Source: a virus
Length of the DNA stretch: 30,654 nucleotides
Virus record (IMG/VR): IMGVR_UViG_3300024344_000079
Span: 1-30,654 of that record
Direction: 5' to 3' (one strand)
The notes beneath the pieces were generated by a model. It had not been told where the DNA came from. It searched no databases and saw nothing but the letters and a program-made list of their open reading frames with translations. Position numbers and translations under genes: made by a program. Below are positions 1-10,300 of this stretch, piece by piece. The stretch's first letter is position 1, and each line of letters opens with the position of its first letter.

Positions 1-1
1 T

Positions 2-214
2 AATCCTAGTAATCCTACTATAGGTCAAACAGGACAGATATATGTAATACAAGACGGTACAGGATCACGAACATTAGCCTACGCAAGTAACTGGAAATTC
101 AGTGGTGGTACTGCACCCACATTAACAACAGATGCTAATGCTATAGATTTGCTTGTATATAATGTTAGAGCAGCAGATAAAATAGATACTGTATTTCTTG
201 GTGATTTTAAATAA
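2..214 (+). CDS. C-terminal end of a phage fibre/appendage protein (5' truncated by window edge)
   Basis: An open frame enters from the left edge and runs 70 codons to a TAA at 212-214. The residues are rich in Gly, Thr and Ser (GSRTLAYASNWKFSGGTAPT, then TDANAIDLLVYNVRAADKID) and end in FLGDFK. This 'W-F-GG-TAPTLTT-AN-IDLLVY' pattern is a familiar C-terminal module of phage tail-fibre and virion appendage proteins, where it forms a small beta-rich tip or trimerisation region. That role is inferred from memory of the pattern. It sits 22 bases before the next virion gene in the same direction, so it belongs to the structural operon. The start and full length lie outside the window. Confidence 0.7.
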   Translation, partial: NPSNPTIGQTGQIYVIQDGTGSRTLAYASNWKFSGGTAPTLTTDANAIDLLVYNVRAADKIDTVFLGDFK

Positions 215-236
215 TTTTCATTTATAAGGATAGTAA

Positions 237-2123
237 ATGGCGTCTACTATTTCCAAACTAGCTAAGTTAAATCTTAAACCGGGATTTCACAGAGAATCAA
301 CCCAGTACTCTGAAGAAGGTCGTTGGTTTGATGGTGATCGTGTGCGCTTTAGAGAAGGCAAACCAGAGAATTTAAGAGGCTACAATAAATTTACAATAGA
401 TGATGACAGAACAATTGCTGGCATTGGTAGAGATTTAATAACGTGGTCAAAAAATAATTCAGAGAAACTTCTTTCTGTAGGAACAGAGAAGAAACTTTAT
501 ATAGTAGATGGTTCTTTTCCTTATGATGTAACACCTATTGTTAGTACAGTTACTATCGGTAATGATGGGACTACAGGTAACTTCAGTACTATCTCTGGTC
601 AGAATTTAGTTTATGTAAGTCTTACGAATAACAACACCAGTATAGGAGACTTCATAGAATTTACTTCTACTTCTATTAATGGCTTTAGTCAAGGAACAAA
701 CTTTGCTGCCTCTGCTTTTGGTGGTCCTGTCCTAGAAGTTGTCAGTGTTGTAGGTGTGAATAGCTTTGCTGTATCGGTTGAGTACGCATCTAACGCTACT
801 CAAGCAGGACCGGGACAAGGCACTGCACACTTTCTTATATCTACTGGATCAAACGATAGTATTCAAGGAACTGGCTACGGTGCAGCAACATACCTTGCGT
901 CAAGTACATCTATAACATCAGCAAGAGCTTGGAACGAAGCTGCAGGTACATCTGATATTGTTTTTGCTGCTACTCAGTGGTCTTTAGATACATTTGGAGA
1001 AGACTTACTAGGAGTTAAAAGAGGAAATAAACTTTGTCATTGGGATGCAGATGCTAGTGTAACACCTCAAAGAGCTACGATTGTTCCTAATAGTCCTAAT
1101 AATATTAATAGTATTGTAGTATCTCCTAATGATAGACACGTTGTTGCTTTAGGTACAAACGAATTTGCTTCTAATGATTTTAATCCTATGCTTATTAGAT
1201 GGGCAGACCAACAAGACTATAATAACTGGACACCTTCAATCAGTACAACATCAGGAGAACTGGTCGTTGTGGATGGTACAGAAATTATAGCTGGTATCAG
1301 AACAAGAAACTCTATCCTTATATGGACAGATAATGCTTTGTATGGTTTGCAATTTGTTGGTCCTCCCTTCATATTTAGTATTCAACAATTAGGTTCTAAC
1401 TGTGGTTTGATAGGACAACACGGTGCTATAGCAGTAGATTCAGCAGCATTCTGGATGAGTGATGATAACTTCTATGTATTCGATGGTTCTGTAAGAAAGC
1501 TTGACTGTACAATAAGAAGACATTTGTATGATGATTTTAATATGACGCAGAAAGCAAAGGTTTTCTGTGCTACTAATTCAGAGTTCCACGAAATTATTTG
1601 GTTGTATCCTACAGAGAGTTCTTCTGAGCCAGATGCATATGTTATCTTTAACTACATAGAAAATACTTGGGTGTACGGAACAAACTTCTTCACTACCTAT
1701 GCAGATGATAGTATCTTTGATAACACAATTACAACAGGAAGAGTAAGTGCTTCAGATGGAACCCGTATATGGAACAACGAACCTGATGATATATTTACTG
1801 GAGATGGTAAGGCACTAACATCGTTCTTGGAATCTGCTGATTTTGATTTACAGGATGGTGGAGACATAATGTTTTTAAGCAGGGTTATTCCTGATTTTAC
1901 ATTTGGTGCAGGAACAAATCTAAACTTCTCTATTAACTTAAAGGATTATCCTTCTGATACAGCTATAGAAAAAGGACCATATACTTTAAATCTAGCTACC
2001 AATAAAGTAGATTTGAGAGCAAGAGGAAGACAGGCTAACGTAAGAGTTTCTACTTCTGATGTAGGTGCGGAGTGGAGGTGGGGCAATATGAGGATAGCTC
2101 TACAGCCAGACGGTAAACGATAA
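237..2123 (+). CDS. Virion neck/tail protein, possibly P22 gp10-like (packaged-DNA stabilisation type)
   Basis: A 628-residue protein with an N-terminal signature (LKPGFHRESTQYSEEGRWFD, then GDRVRFREGKPENLRGY) and a C-terminal signature (RARGRQANVRVSTSDVGAEW, ending QPDGKR). Both recur in a large phage virion family often annotated as a P22 gp10-like DNA stabilisation or tail hub protein. The middle is beta-rich, with many Thr/Ser/Asn and repeated short strands, consistent with a beta-propeller or jelly-roll body. No signal peptide or membrane segment is seen. An AAGGAT ribosome site precedes the ATG by about 7 bases. The stop overlaps the next start by one base (TAATG), indicating translational coupling. 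The gp10 assignment rests on end motifs and position, and another tail-hub role is possible. Confidence 0.6.
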   Translation: MASTISKLAKLNLKPGFHRESTQYSEEGRWFDGDRVRFREGKPENLRGYNKFTIDDDRTIAGIGRDLITWSKNNSEKLLSVGTEKKLYIVDGSFPYDVTPIVSTVTIGNDGTTGNFSTISGQNLVYVSLTNNNTSIGDFIEFTSTSINGFSQGTNFAASAFGGPVLEVVSVVGVNSFAVSVEYASNATQAGPGQGTAHFLISTGSNDSIQGTGYGAATYLASSTSITSARAWNEAAGTSDIVFAATQWSLDTFGEDLLGVKRGNKLCHWDADASVTPQRATIVPNSPNNINSIVVSPNDRHVVALGTNEFASNDFNPMLIRWADQQDYNNWTPSISTTSGELVVVDGTEIIAGIRTRNSILIWTDNALYGLQFVGPPFIFSIQQLGSNCGLIGQHGAIAVDSAAFWMSDDNFYVFDGSVRKLDCTIRRHLYDDFNMTQKAKVFCATNSEFHEIIWLYPTESSSEPDAYVIFNYIENTWVYGTNFFTTYADDSIFDNTITTGRVSASDGTRIWNNEPDDIFTGDGKALTSFLESADFDLQDGGDIMFLSRVIPDFTFGAGTNLNFSINLKDYPSDTAIEKGPYTLNLATNKVDLRARGRQANVRVSTSDVGAEWRWGNMRIALQPDGKR

Positions 2124-2395
2124 TGATTTATCCTGAACTCCCTTCTTATTCTTTACTCTACCAAGAAGAAGAGATAAAGAAACTCTATAAAGACTTGTCT
2201 TCTTGGGCAGGACAACTTAAAACTTTACTGGAATTAAGAGATACTCAAGTTGATAACACACCATCTACTAAGGTTTACTCTGTTGTTACTGTGACTTCTA
2301 TAGGTAGACCTGCTAGTGGAGATATAGCTTTCTCTCTTGGAGAAGGAAAGTTTAAAGGATATGTAAGTGGAACAGGATGGGTAAACTTTAACTGA
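2123..2395 (+). CDS. Small virion-operon protein with a beta-rich fibre-like C-terminus
   Basis: A 90-residue protein. Residues 1-45 are helical and charged, with runs such as YQEEEIKKLYKDLSSW. The second half is a short beta-rich module (TSIGRPASGDIAFSLGEGKF, ending YVSGTGWVNFN). That ending is common in phage proteins that attach to fibres or collars. The gene is coupled on both sides, sharing one base with each neighbour (TAATG upstream, TGATG downstream). I do not recognise a named family. A minor virion or fibre-connector role is inferred from the C-terminal pattern and the setting. Confidence 0.6.
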   Translation: MIYPELPSYSLLYQEEEIKKLYKDLSSWAGQLKTLLELRDTQVDNTPSTKVYSVVTVTSIGRPASGDIAFSLGEGKFKGYVSGTGWVNFN

Positions 2396-2604
2396 TGACT
2401 ATGACACAATCACAGAAGATATTAGATATATTATATAATAGTACTTATATTCAGAATATGAATAAAGGTTATGTGGAATCTACTGTCGAACAGGGTATGG
2501 CATATCCTAAAGATTCGGTGTATAATAATCCTAATACTTTACATGCAGATATGACTAAATCGCAGTCTAACTATATGAACCCTAAACAAGCGAAGGTAAT
2601 CTAG
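2395..2604 (+). CDS. Small hypothetical protein in the structural operon
   Basis: A 69-residue polar protein rich in Asn, Tyr, Met and Gln, with no membrane segment, cysteine or recognisable motif. It starts on the TGATG overlap with the preceding gene and ends two bases before the next ATG, so it is almost certainly co-translated with its neighbours. An alternative start two codons downstream (the second Met) is equally possible. The product is unknown. Its position between a fibre-like protein and the lysozyme-domain virion protein suggests a minor structural or assembly role, but nothing in the residues proves it. Confidence 0.5.
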   Translation: MTMTQSQKILDILYNSTYIQNMNKGYVESTVEQGMAYPKDSVYNNPNTLHADMTKSQSNYMNPKQAKVI

Positions 2605-2606
2605 TA

Positions 2607-4940
2607 ATGGCGTATATGGTAAATAGAGACGCTCCTTATAGTGGTCTAGCTAATCTTATGGCTATGAATGGTAGGTTTGGGGATACTGAACTTGTTCATA
2701 TGTCTAAGCCAGAGATTAGAGGCTTGGCTTCTTTAGGTGAGCTTACTATTAATCCTGATACTGGTTTACCTGAAGCTTTTAGTTTAGGTTCTGTTTTACC
2801 TTTAGCTATTAATATAGGTCTAGGTGCTGCTACTGGAGGAATGTCCACCTTTGCTCAAGCAGCTATAATGGGTGGTGTTAATCTAGCTATGGGTCTAGCA
2901 CAAGATAAATCTTTTGGTGATGCTTTGTTTGGTGCTGCGCTTGGTGCTGCAGGACCTGCACTAATGAGAGGTATAACGGGTGCTGCAGGTGCTGGTGCTG
3001 GTGCTGTAAGTGGATCGGCACCAACTGGTGTAGAAGGTTCTTTAGCTAGTAGTGCGAGTCCAACATTTACAGAAGGAGCTTTAGCTCTTCCAACAGATGC
3101 TCAGATAATGGCAGGGATCACACCACCGGGATTTGGGGGTGTTTCTACTGATGCTTTTTTTACTGACGCTATTAGTACACATGGAGGTGAGCTAGGTGGA
3201 GTAGGTCAAGGAATGGGTTCCGTTTCTCCTCCTACACCTTCTTTTGGATCAAAGATAGCAAATTGGATTGGAGATAATCCTCTTGAAGCAACAGGTGTGG
3301 GTGGATTAGGACTTGCAGGACTAGCTGCATTATCAGGAGGAGAAGAAGAAGTAGATGTTATCGAAGAAGAAATACAACCACTACCACGATCTGAGTTTAC
3401 AGGACATAAAACTAGAGGTCCATTTACAGAACAACAACTGCTTGACTTAGCTCTTAGAGGAGGGGCTGCACTTGATGATGATGACATTGATGAAGATGGT
3501 CAGCTTGCTTATGATTTCTTTACTCCCGGTAGCTACACTCGTAAAAATGATGGTGGTTTAGTTGGAATACCTCAAACTAAACAAAGAAGTAATGTAACTA
3601 ATTTTATGTTAGCTGAAGATAAGGGAATGCCTTCTTCTCTTAGTGTGTTTGAATTAGGAAAATCTTTAGGAAATATGGGTAAGGAGCAACCTAATTCAGG
3701 TATTATGCAATTAGCTGTAGGTGGTCAACCTAAATCTAATATTGCTCAGATGCTTAACCCTACTCTTGAAAGACAAGCCCCTACTCCCTCTTTAAATTAT
3801 GATGAGTTAAGAAGAAGAGCTTATTTACAGGAAGAAGGTTCTCCTTTAAATATTTATCAGACACAGCACGAAGATATATTAAGGGATACTTTAGGAAGAA
3901 TAGTAGAAGATTCTAGAAAAGAAGTTATAGAAACTCCTGAAGAACCAGTTGCTCCTGTTGCTCCTATTCCTAAACCAGTAAATGTATTTAGTGATGATGG
4001 TAATCCTGATGCAGCGGATGAAGAGGATGCAGCAGCGGCGGCAGCAGCAGATGAAGAGGAGGCAGCAGCAGCAGCAGACGCGGAGGAAATTGCAGAAGGT
4101 GGTATTGTTGGTTTAGCTCATGGTGGAAAACTTAAACACTACGATAAAGCTTTTGATAGTCTTTATAAGTTAGGTGTTGAATTTCCTCAACTTGAAGGAA
4201 TGTTAGCAAGAGAAACTGAAGCTTCTCTTCCACTAGAAAAAAGATTAAGAAGAGTTAATCCTAAAAGTAAAGCAACAGGTTTATTTCAATTTATACCTAA
4301 AGTAGCTAAAGAGTTAGGCACTACTACATCTAAAATTAAAGAGATGTCAGCAAAAGAACAAGGTGATCTTTATGCTCAATACTTAAAAAAGCATAAGTGG
4401 CAACCGGGGATTCCTCTTGGTATGATGCAAGCCGCACCAAGTATGGCTAATAAACCAGATGATCATATTGTTTATAAAAAAGGAAGTAAAGCATATAAAC
4501 AAAATCCTAATTGGATTGGACCTGAAGGAGAAATAACAGTAGAAAGTATAAAGAAATATTATGATCCAAACTATAATATGGAACCCCAAGAAGAATCAGA
4601 TGGTGGTTTGGATATAATAAAAATGTTAAAGGGTATTCTTCCTCTTTCAGAAGGTGGTACAATAAACCAGTACTTTGAAGGACAAGTTGTAGGTAAAGGT
4701 GATGGCATGTCTGATCAAATTATGTTTGAGGTCCAAGGAAAAAAGCCTGATAAGGCTCTATTAAGTAAAGATGAATATGTTCTTCCTGCTGATATGGTAT
4801 CTATATTAGGTAATGGTTCTTCTAATGCAGGTGCAGAGGTACTTGATCAGTTTGTAAAAGATACTAGACAAAAGGGTTTTGGAACACAGAGGCAACAAAG
4901 ACAAATAAATCCCCAGAAAGGATTGTCAGCATTAGTATAG
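2607..4940 (+). CDS. Large virion protein with hydrophobic N-terminal part and lysozyme-like domain
   Basis: A 777-residue protein with several parts in order. Residues 25-57 hold a short module (GDTELVHMSKPEIRGLASLG) also found in the 665-aa protein at 5376-7373. Residues 60-130 are Gly/Ala-rich and hydrophobic. After residue 470 comes an Ala/Asp/Glu linker with long Ala runs. Next is a lysozyme/SLT-like domain with a candidate catalytic Glu in ARETEAS and the motif SKATGLFQFIP, matching the ES...GLFQ pattern of lytic transglycosylases. The C-terminal tail (VVGKGDGMSDQIMFEVQGKK, then LSKDEYVLPADMVSILGNGS) is a pattern known from marine phage virion proteins. I infer an ejected protein that opens peptidoglycan during DNA entry. 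No separate endolysin is visible in the window, so this is the only muralytic candidate. Confidence 0.7.
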   Translation: MAYMVNRDAPYSGLANLMAMNGRFGDTELVHMSKPEIRGLASLGELTINPDTGLPEAFSLGSVLPLAINIGLGAATGGMSTFAQAAIMGGVNLAMGLAQDKSFGDALFGAALGAAGPALMRGITGAAGAGAGAVSGSAPTGVEGSLASSASPTFTEGALALPTDAQIMAGITPPGFGGVSTDAFFTDAISTHGGELGGVGQGMGSVSPPTPSFGSKIANWIGDNPLEATGVGGLGLAGLAALSGGEEEVDVIEEEIQPLPRSEFTGHKTRGPFTEQQLLDLALRGGAALDDDDIDEDGQLAYDFFTPGSYTRKNDGGLVGIPQTKQRSNVTNFMLAEDKGMPSSLSVFELGKSLGNMGKEQPNSGIMQLAVGGQPKSNIAQMLNPTLERQAPTPSLNYDELRRRAYLQEEGSPLNIYQTQHEDILRDTLGRIVEDSRKEVIETPEEPVAPVAPIPKPVNVFSDDGNPDAADEEDAAAAAAADEEEAAAAADAEEIAEGGIVGLAHGGKLKHYDKAFDSLYKLGVEFPQLEGMLARETEASLPLEKRLRRVNPKSKATGLFQFIPKVAKELGTTTSKIKEMSAKEQGDLYAQYLKKHKWQPGIPLGMMQAAPSMANKPDDHIVYKKGSKAYKQNPNWIGPEGEITVESIKKYYDPNYNMEPQEESDGGLDIIKMLKGILPLSEGGTINQYFEGQVVGKGDGMSDQIMFEVQGKKPDKALLSKDEYVLPADMVSILGNGSSNAGAEVLDQFVKDTRQKGFGTQRQQRQINPQKGLSALV

Positions 4941-4941
4941 A

Positions 4942-5373
4942 ATGAAGTTAATTAAAATTGAGCAGAACTGTACTCACATTACTTTTCCTTATGTATCACA
5001 TTTATTAAAGAAAGCTTTAGAATATAATGATGGAGAATATTTAATAGAAGATATTTATTCTAGCTTATTAGATGGGAGATTAACTTTATGGGTAGGTTGT
5101 TCAGAAGAACAGAAGCGAATAGTTTTTGCAGGGACAACAGCAATAATAAAATACCCTCAGTATAATGTATTAGAAGTAGTACACGTTGGGGGAGAGAGCA
5201 ACAAATTTATTAAGTATATAGAAGATATATGGAATAAGGATTCTGAACTAATGAAGTATGCTAAAGTAAACAACTTGAAAAGAATAAATATATCAGGAAG
5301 AAGTGGTTGGCTCAGAGTTTTAGGTAAAGTTGGTTTTAAAAAATCATACACAGCATTAACAAAGGATATATAA
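4942..5373 (+). CDS. T7 gp13-like internal virion protein with GNAT-like fold
   Basis: A 143-residue protein. The LWVGCSEEQ, VVHVGGES and ISGRSGWLRVLGKVGFKKSY segments fit the layout of the phage T7 gp13 family, a GNAT-like fold in which the terminal 'GR-GW-R-L-GF' stretch is most conserved. In T7 this family is needed for virion assembly, and the acetyltransferase fold need not be active. The acetyl-CoA loop (Q/R-x-x-G-x-G/A) is not evident here. The gene starts one base after the preceding stop and ends two bases before the next start, inside the ejection-protein block. A true acetyltransferase is the main alternative. Confidence 0.6.
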   Translation: MKLIKIEQNCTHITFPYVSHLLKKALEYNDGEYLIEDIYSSLLDGRLTLWVGCSEEQKRIVFAGTTAIIKYPQYNVLEVVHVGGESNKFIKYIEDIWNKDSELMKYAKVNNLKRINISGRSGWLRVLGKVGFKKSYTALTKDI

Positions 5374-5375
5374 CT

Positions 5376-7373
5376 ATGGACCTTGGGATGAAAAATATTG
5401 ATAGTCTGTCTACTATAGAGAAGATTTCTCTGTATAACTGTCTTTATAAAGACTTGGCTGGTAAAGGTATTGATGGTGATACTGAGCTTGCCCATGTGAA
5501 CAAGGAGGAAATGGAAGTCCTGCGTTCTATGGGTGGGTCTGGCACTATTAATCCTCACACTAATCTGATTCAGTTTGGTGGTGGAGGTGGTAAAAGCCAA
5601 CCTACTCAAACTACTCAAACTCAGCAAACTACTTTTCCTAGAGAGCTACAACCTTTTATTTCAGATATCTTTGGTAAAGCCCAAGCTATTCAAGAGAAAA
5701 GAGAAGAGGAAGGTTATGTTCCTTTTCAAGGTCCACGTTTAGCAGACTTTACTGAAGATCAACAGGTTGCTTTCCAAGGAGTCAGAGATACTGTAGGACA
5801 AGGTGAACCTTTCTTTACTAGGGCTACAGAGTTAACTGAATCTGCTACGGCTGCACCTACGTCTGAATCTGTAGGTCAATTTATGAATCCTTATATTCAA
5901 AATGTTTTGGATATTGAGAAGAGAGAAGCAAGAAGACAGTCAGATGTAGCTGGTCAACAAATTGCTGGTAGGGCAGCTAGAGCCGGTGGTTTTGGTGGAT
6001 CAAGAGAGGCTATCTTGTCTGCAGAGAATGAAAGAAATACTCAAAGAAACCTTGCAGATATTCAATCAAGAGGATTAGCGTCTGCATTTGAGGATGCTCA
6101 GAGTAGACTAGCTCAACAAAGACAAAGAGAACTTTCTGCAGGTCAGCAGTTCAGTGGTTTAGGGGCTGCACTGCCAGCACAAAGACTAAGAGAGTTTGGT
6201 GCTTTAGAAGCTACGGGTGCTACTCAACAACAGAGAGGTCAACAAGCTTTAGATATTGCTCAACAAGAATTTGAAATTGGCAGGACATTTCCTGAAAGAA
6301 CTTTGGGAGATTATTCTGCTATTCTTAGAGGGTTTACACAACCTCTTGCTGGTAGTACATTTAGACAGGGATCAACACGAACTCCCGGCCCTAGCTTTGG
6401 ACAACAGGCTGCAGGTGTAGCAGGATTAGTAGGTACTGCAAACAGGGCAGGGTTCTTTGGAAATAATAATAATAGAAGTTTCTTTGGAAACAATAGAGAA
6501 GGTGGTCTGGTTGGTCTGGCTAATGGTGGTAAGGTAGCAAGGTATCAAACAGGTACTGGTCAAGGTACTGTTGGTAATAATTCACAAAACGGTCGGATGG
6601 GATGGTTGGATATTTTAACTGCAAATAAAGAAGAACTTGATACGCTTTGGCCCAGACGAGAAATACCACAGGCGGCTAAAGAAAATACCGTTGTTGTAAA
6701 AGAGACTACAGAAGAGGGAGATTTAGCGGCGAAGCAAGCCCAACTAAAGAAAGACCTTGGTATCAATCCTCTTTCTTATGCGAATCGTCAAGCGGCAGAC
6801 TTTCAAAAAGTTATAGAAATGCAAGAGGCTACCAGTAAAAGTAGAAAGGGTATGTTAGATACGAAAAGAGAACTATTACAAAAACAAATAGCAGATGCAG
6901 AAGGTATGGGTCAAGATGAATTTTATGCTGGTCTTCTAAGGTATGCTGCTGCTGATCCTGAAAAGGGAATCCAAGGTCTTTTTGAAGCTTTCCAAGAGTC
7001 TCCAGAAAAGCTGAAGGCAGCAGAACAAAGAGCGTCTGATCTTGCACTAACAGAAGCAGGATTAGATTTAGAAGGTGCAGAAGCAGACTTGAGTGACATA
7101 CAGAAACGAATAGTTTTAAATAATGCTATAACAGAATCCGCAAGAAAGGGAAGTCTAGGCATAAATGATGCTGTTAAGGTACAAGCTTTTATTCATGGTG
7201 GAGGTACAGCTGAAGATTTAAAAATTATGGGCTTTGTTGATCCTGTAATATTAAAGGCGGCTGAAAAATATCATGCTAAAAAAAATCCATCCGGTAACGA
7301 TCAAAAGGAGGCACCTGATCCCGCTAACGCTGCTGCTTCAGTACCTAATGTTAAACCAGCAAAACAGGAATAA
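5376..7373 (+). CDS. Internal/ejection-type virion protein, 665 aa
   Basis: Residues 34-67 repeat the N-terminal module of the 777-aa protein (GDTELAHVNKEEMEVLRSMG, then GTINPHTNL). A Gln/Thr-rich linker follows, then a long helical region rich in Gln, Arg and Ala (residues about 90-320). This includes GPRLADFTEDQQVAFQGVRD and AARAGGFGGSREAILSAENE, a pattern seen in many uncharacterised phage virion proteins. Near residue 375 the motif EGGLVGLANGGKVARYQTG resembles one in the 777-aa protein. The C-terminal third is charged and predicted helical. No catalytic motif is seen. Placement between the gp13-like and 1243-aa genes supports an internal (ejection) protein comparable in position to T7 gp14/gp15. 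That equivalence is inferred. Confidence 0.6.
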   Translation: MDLGMKNIDSLSTIEKISLYNCLYKDLAGKGIDGDTELAHVNKEEMEVLRSMGGSGTINPHTNLIQFGGGGGKSQPTQTTQTQQTTFPRELQPFISDIFGKAQAIQEKREEEGYVPFQGPRLADFTEDQQVAFQGVRDTVGQGEPFFTRATELTESATAAPTSESVGQFMNPYIQNVLDIEKREARRQSDVAGQQIAGRAARAGGFGGSREAILSAENERNTQRNLADIQSRGLASAFEDAQSRLAQQRQRELSAGQQFSGLGAALPAQRLREFGALEATGATQQQRGQQALDIAQQEFEIGRTFPERTLGDYSAILRGFTQPLAGSTFRQGSTRTPGPSFGQQAAGVAGLVGTANRAGFFGNNNNRSFFGNNREGGLVGLANGGKVARYQTGTGQGTVGNNSQNGRMGWLDILTANKEELDTLWPRREIPQAAKENTVVVKETTEEGDLAAKQAQLKKDLGINPLSYANRQAADFQKVIEMQEATSKSRKGMLDTKRELLQKQIADAEGMGQDEFYAGLLRYAAADPEKGIQGLFEAFQESPEKLKAAEQRASDLALTEAGLDLEGAEADLSDIQKRIVLNNAITESARKGSLGINDAVKVQAFIHGGGTAEDLKIMGFVDPVILKAAEKYHAKKNPSGNDQKEAPDPANAAASVPNVKPAKQE

Positions 7374-7389
7374 AGGTTAAATAAAAACA

Positions 7390-10300
7390 ATGGCAAATAA
7401 TCCAGCCAGAACATACGAAGGTATGCTACAGGATCAAGCTTTAATTGATGCTATGTGGCATACGGATAAAGCTTTAGGAAATGAGATAGCTTATGGTGAT
7501 AACAAAGCTATTCTAGATAATTTCTTAGAGAACTATAGATGGCGTGAAACTAATCTAGGCTCTATTATAAATGCTTCTAATAGAGTTGAAGATATGGATG
7601 CTAATCACAGGAAGATGTTTGCCTACACTCTTCAAGAAATAGAGAAGCTACCTAGAGCCGGTGCAGAGGGTGGTGGAAGCATGTGGGACGCTGCTTTAGA
7701 TTATGGTGGTGCTGCTATTGCTGACCCAACCAATCTTGCATCTCTGGTTGCAGGTGGTTTTACATTTGGTACTGCAGGAGCGGCTACGTTTGCTGCTAAA
7801 GAAGCAGCGAAACAGGCAGCTAAAGCTGGTGTCCAAGCTAAACTTAAAGCATTGATAGGTAAAGCTGGGGTAGCTTCCTTGGTTGCAGACGGGTCTATAG
7901 CCGCTACAGGCGGTGGTTATCATAGTATAAAAAAACAAGGAATAGAAAAAGACTTAGGTCTTATTGATGAGGTTAATCCGTGGAGGGCAGTAGCTCAAGG
8001 ACTGATAGAAGGTGTAGCTAGTCCTGTTGTAGGCATTGGGGCTGGAGCAGTTGGTCAGGGAATAGGGACATTAGGAGGTAAACTTATTGATAAATCTGAG
8101 GCAGCTACTCAAGGAAAAGATTTCATATCTCGTTGGCTTTTGCCTACTGGAGGTGTATCAGAAATGCAGAGAAGGCTTATTGAGAAACCTACAGGTGAGA
8201 TGCTCTTATTAAAAGAAGATGCAGATATTCTATATAAAAACTTTAACAAAGCTATCGAAGCTAATCCTAAACTTAACTCAGAACAAGGTAAAGCTTTAGT
8301 TAATAAAGCTCTTGAAGGTGATAAGAAAGCTATAGATGCTTTGCGAACAGTAGACGTTGCAGCCGCAGACTTATTAGATGCATCCAGAGCAAAAATTAAA
8401 GAGGCACAAAACTTCGCTGATGAATCTGCTTTATCTAAGGAAATAAAAGGATTATTTAATACAGAGAAGGATTATGTAAGAAATATTTATGATGTCTATA
8501 CTCAAAGAAAAAGGAATGTTCCCTTTGATAAGTTTATAAAAGAGAATCCAGAAATTTTAGATAAGCTTAAAATACAAATCAGAAAAAATCCTAACTCAGA
8601 TTTATGGAATGATTTATCTAAAAGATATATAAACCTTAATACTGAAAAAATAAGACCTAAAGAAGCAGGTAATGAAGATGCTGTTGTAAAGGAGATTGCA
8701 AAAACTCTGTATGCTCCTACTACTCGACTAAGAAAAGAATCTGCACCGCTCTTAAAGAAAAGACTTAGATCATTAGATCAAGAAAAGATATCTCCTTTAG
8801 TACGGAAAATTATGGGTCAAAATAATGATCCTGCTTTGAGGGTATTGGAAAGTGTGAATGGTTTAATTGAATCTGCTTCACGAACTAACGCTATCAGAAA
8901 CATAGCTTATGATTCAGTTAGAAATAACTATGGTTACATTTCTAAAGCAAGAAATCTTAAAGAGGCAGAAGACGAAGCAATAAACAAATTAGGACCAGAT
9001 GTAATGCGTTTGGTTGGGACAACTAAAGATGCTGGACACAAAAAATTTAAAGATGAAAGGACAGTAACAAGTCTAGATGATGATGTAATTGAAGAAGGTT
9101 TGAAGTACACCTTTGTTACTAAGAAGGAAGGCGAAAAATTAAAGATGCTCCTTGATGAGACAGATATGTATCAAGGAGATCATTGGCTAGCTACTGTAGG
9201 TAGGGCTACTTCTGGTTTACAAGGGTTTATGAAGGCAGGTAAAACTCTTTACAGTCCTATAGCTATGGGTCGAAATGTTTTAGGTGCTGCTGGATATACA
9301 TTAGCGGGAGGCAATGCAAAAGGTATTATAAATGCCGCTACGAATGCATACAGTAAGATGACTAATAAAGAAAGAGGTCTTCTAGAGGAAGAGTTTATTA
9401 CTTCTGGTTTGAAGGGGTCTAACATTGATCTTAATCAAGCAATGAAAAGAATAGGTGATATCTCTAACAGAGAAAGTAACCAGAGTTTCTGGACAGATAC
9501 AAGCATTGCTAACCTTGCTAGATCAGGAGGTCTATCTTTATTTGGTAAAAAGGGTGCTAAAGCCGCAGAGAATATGAGGGCAATGTACGCGGCTGGTGAT
9601 GATATCTTTAAGTATGGTACATTTGTTAATGAAAAAGATAAAGCCAAGAAAGTTTTTGATAGTTATTCCGCAGCAAGACAGAACGAACTACTAGATAAAT
9701 TCCAGAAGGATTTCTTCTACGATCCAAAGGTTGCTGATCCTGCAGCAGCAAGAAAAGCTTTAGAGAATGCTTACCTAAAAGAAGAAGCAGCAAGAACTAC
9801 AGCTAATATTACTCCTGTCTATGATCGTGTTCCTAAACTCTTAGAGTTAATGAGAGGTGTGCCTATTGTTGGTTCGTTTACTGCTTATCCTGCAGAGCGT
9901 CTACGCAATAGATACAACATTATGAAGCAAGCTTCTGAAGAAATATCCAGAGGTGCGGCTGAAGGTAACAATGAGTTAGTATTAAATGGAATAAAAAGAC
10001 TATCAGGATTTGGTACTATGGTTGGTGGTCTTCATGTAGGAGCGCATCTTCTAAACGAATACAATAACTTCTCTGCAGAAGAGGATGTTCTAAGAAAGAA
10101 TGCTCCTAAGTATGACAGGAATGGAGCATTGCTTATTACAGGTAAGGATAAGAAAGGTAATATAAAATATCATAATCTAAACTACATACATCCTGACAGT
10201 GATATGATGGATGCCATAACTCCAATTATATTGAAAGCATTCAGAGGAGAAGATGTAAGTGAAAACTTAGGTGAAGCTGTAAAGGATTCTTTCCTTGGTT

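Noticed and set aside
3206-3487. Antisense frame within the 777-aa virion protein gene (and similar antisense frames elsewhere)
   Set aside because: Codons mirror the sense gene, composition is dominated by Ser and Pro, and there is no ribosome site. Such frames are shadows of real genes.
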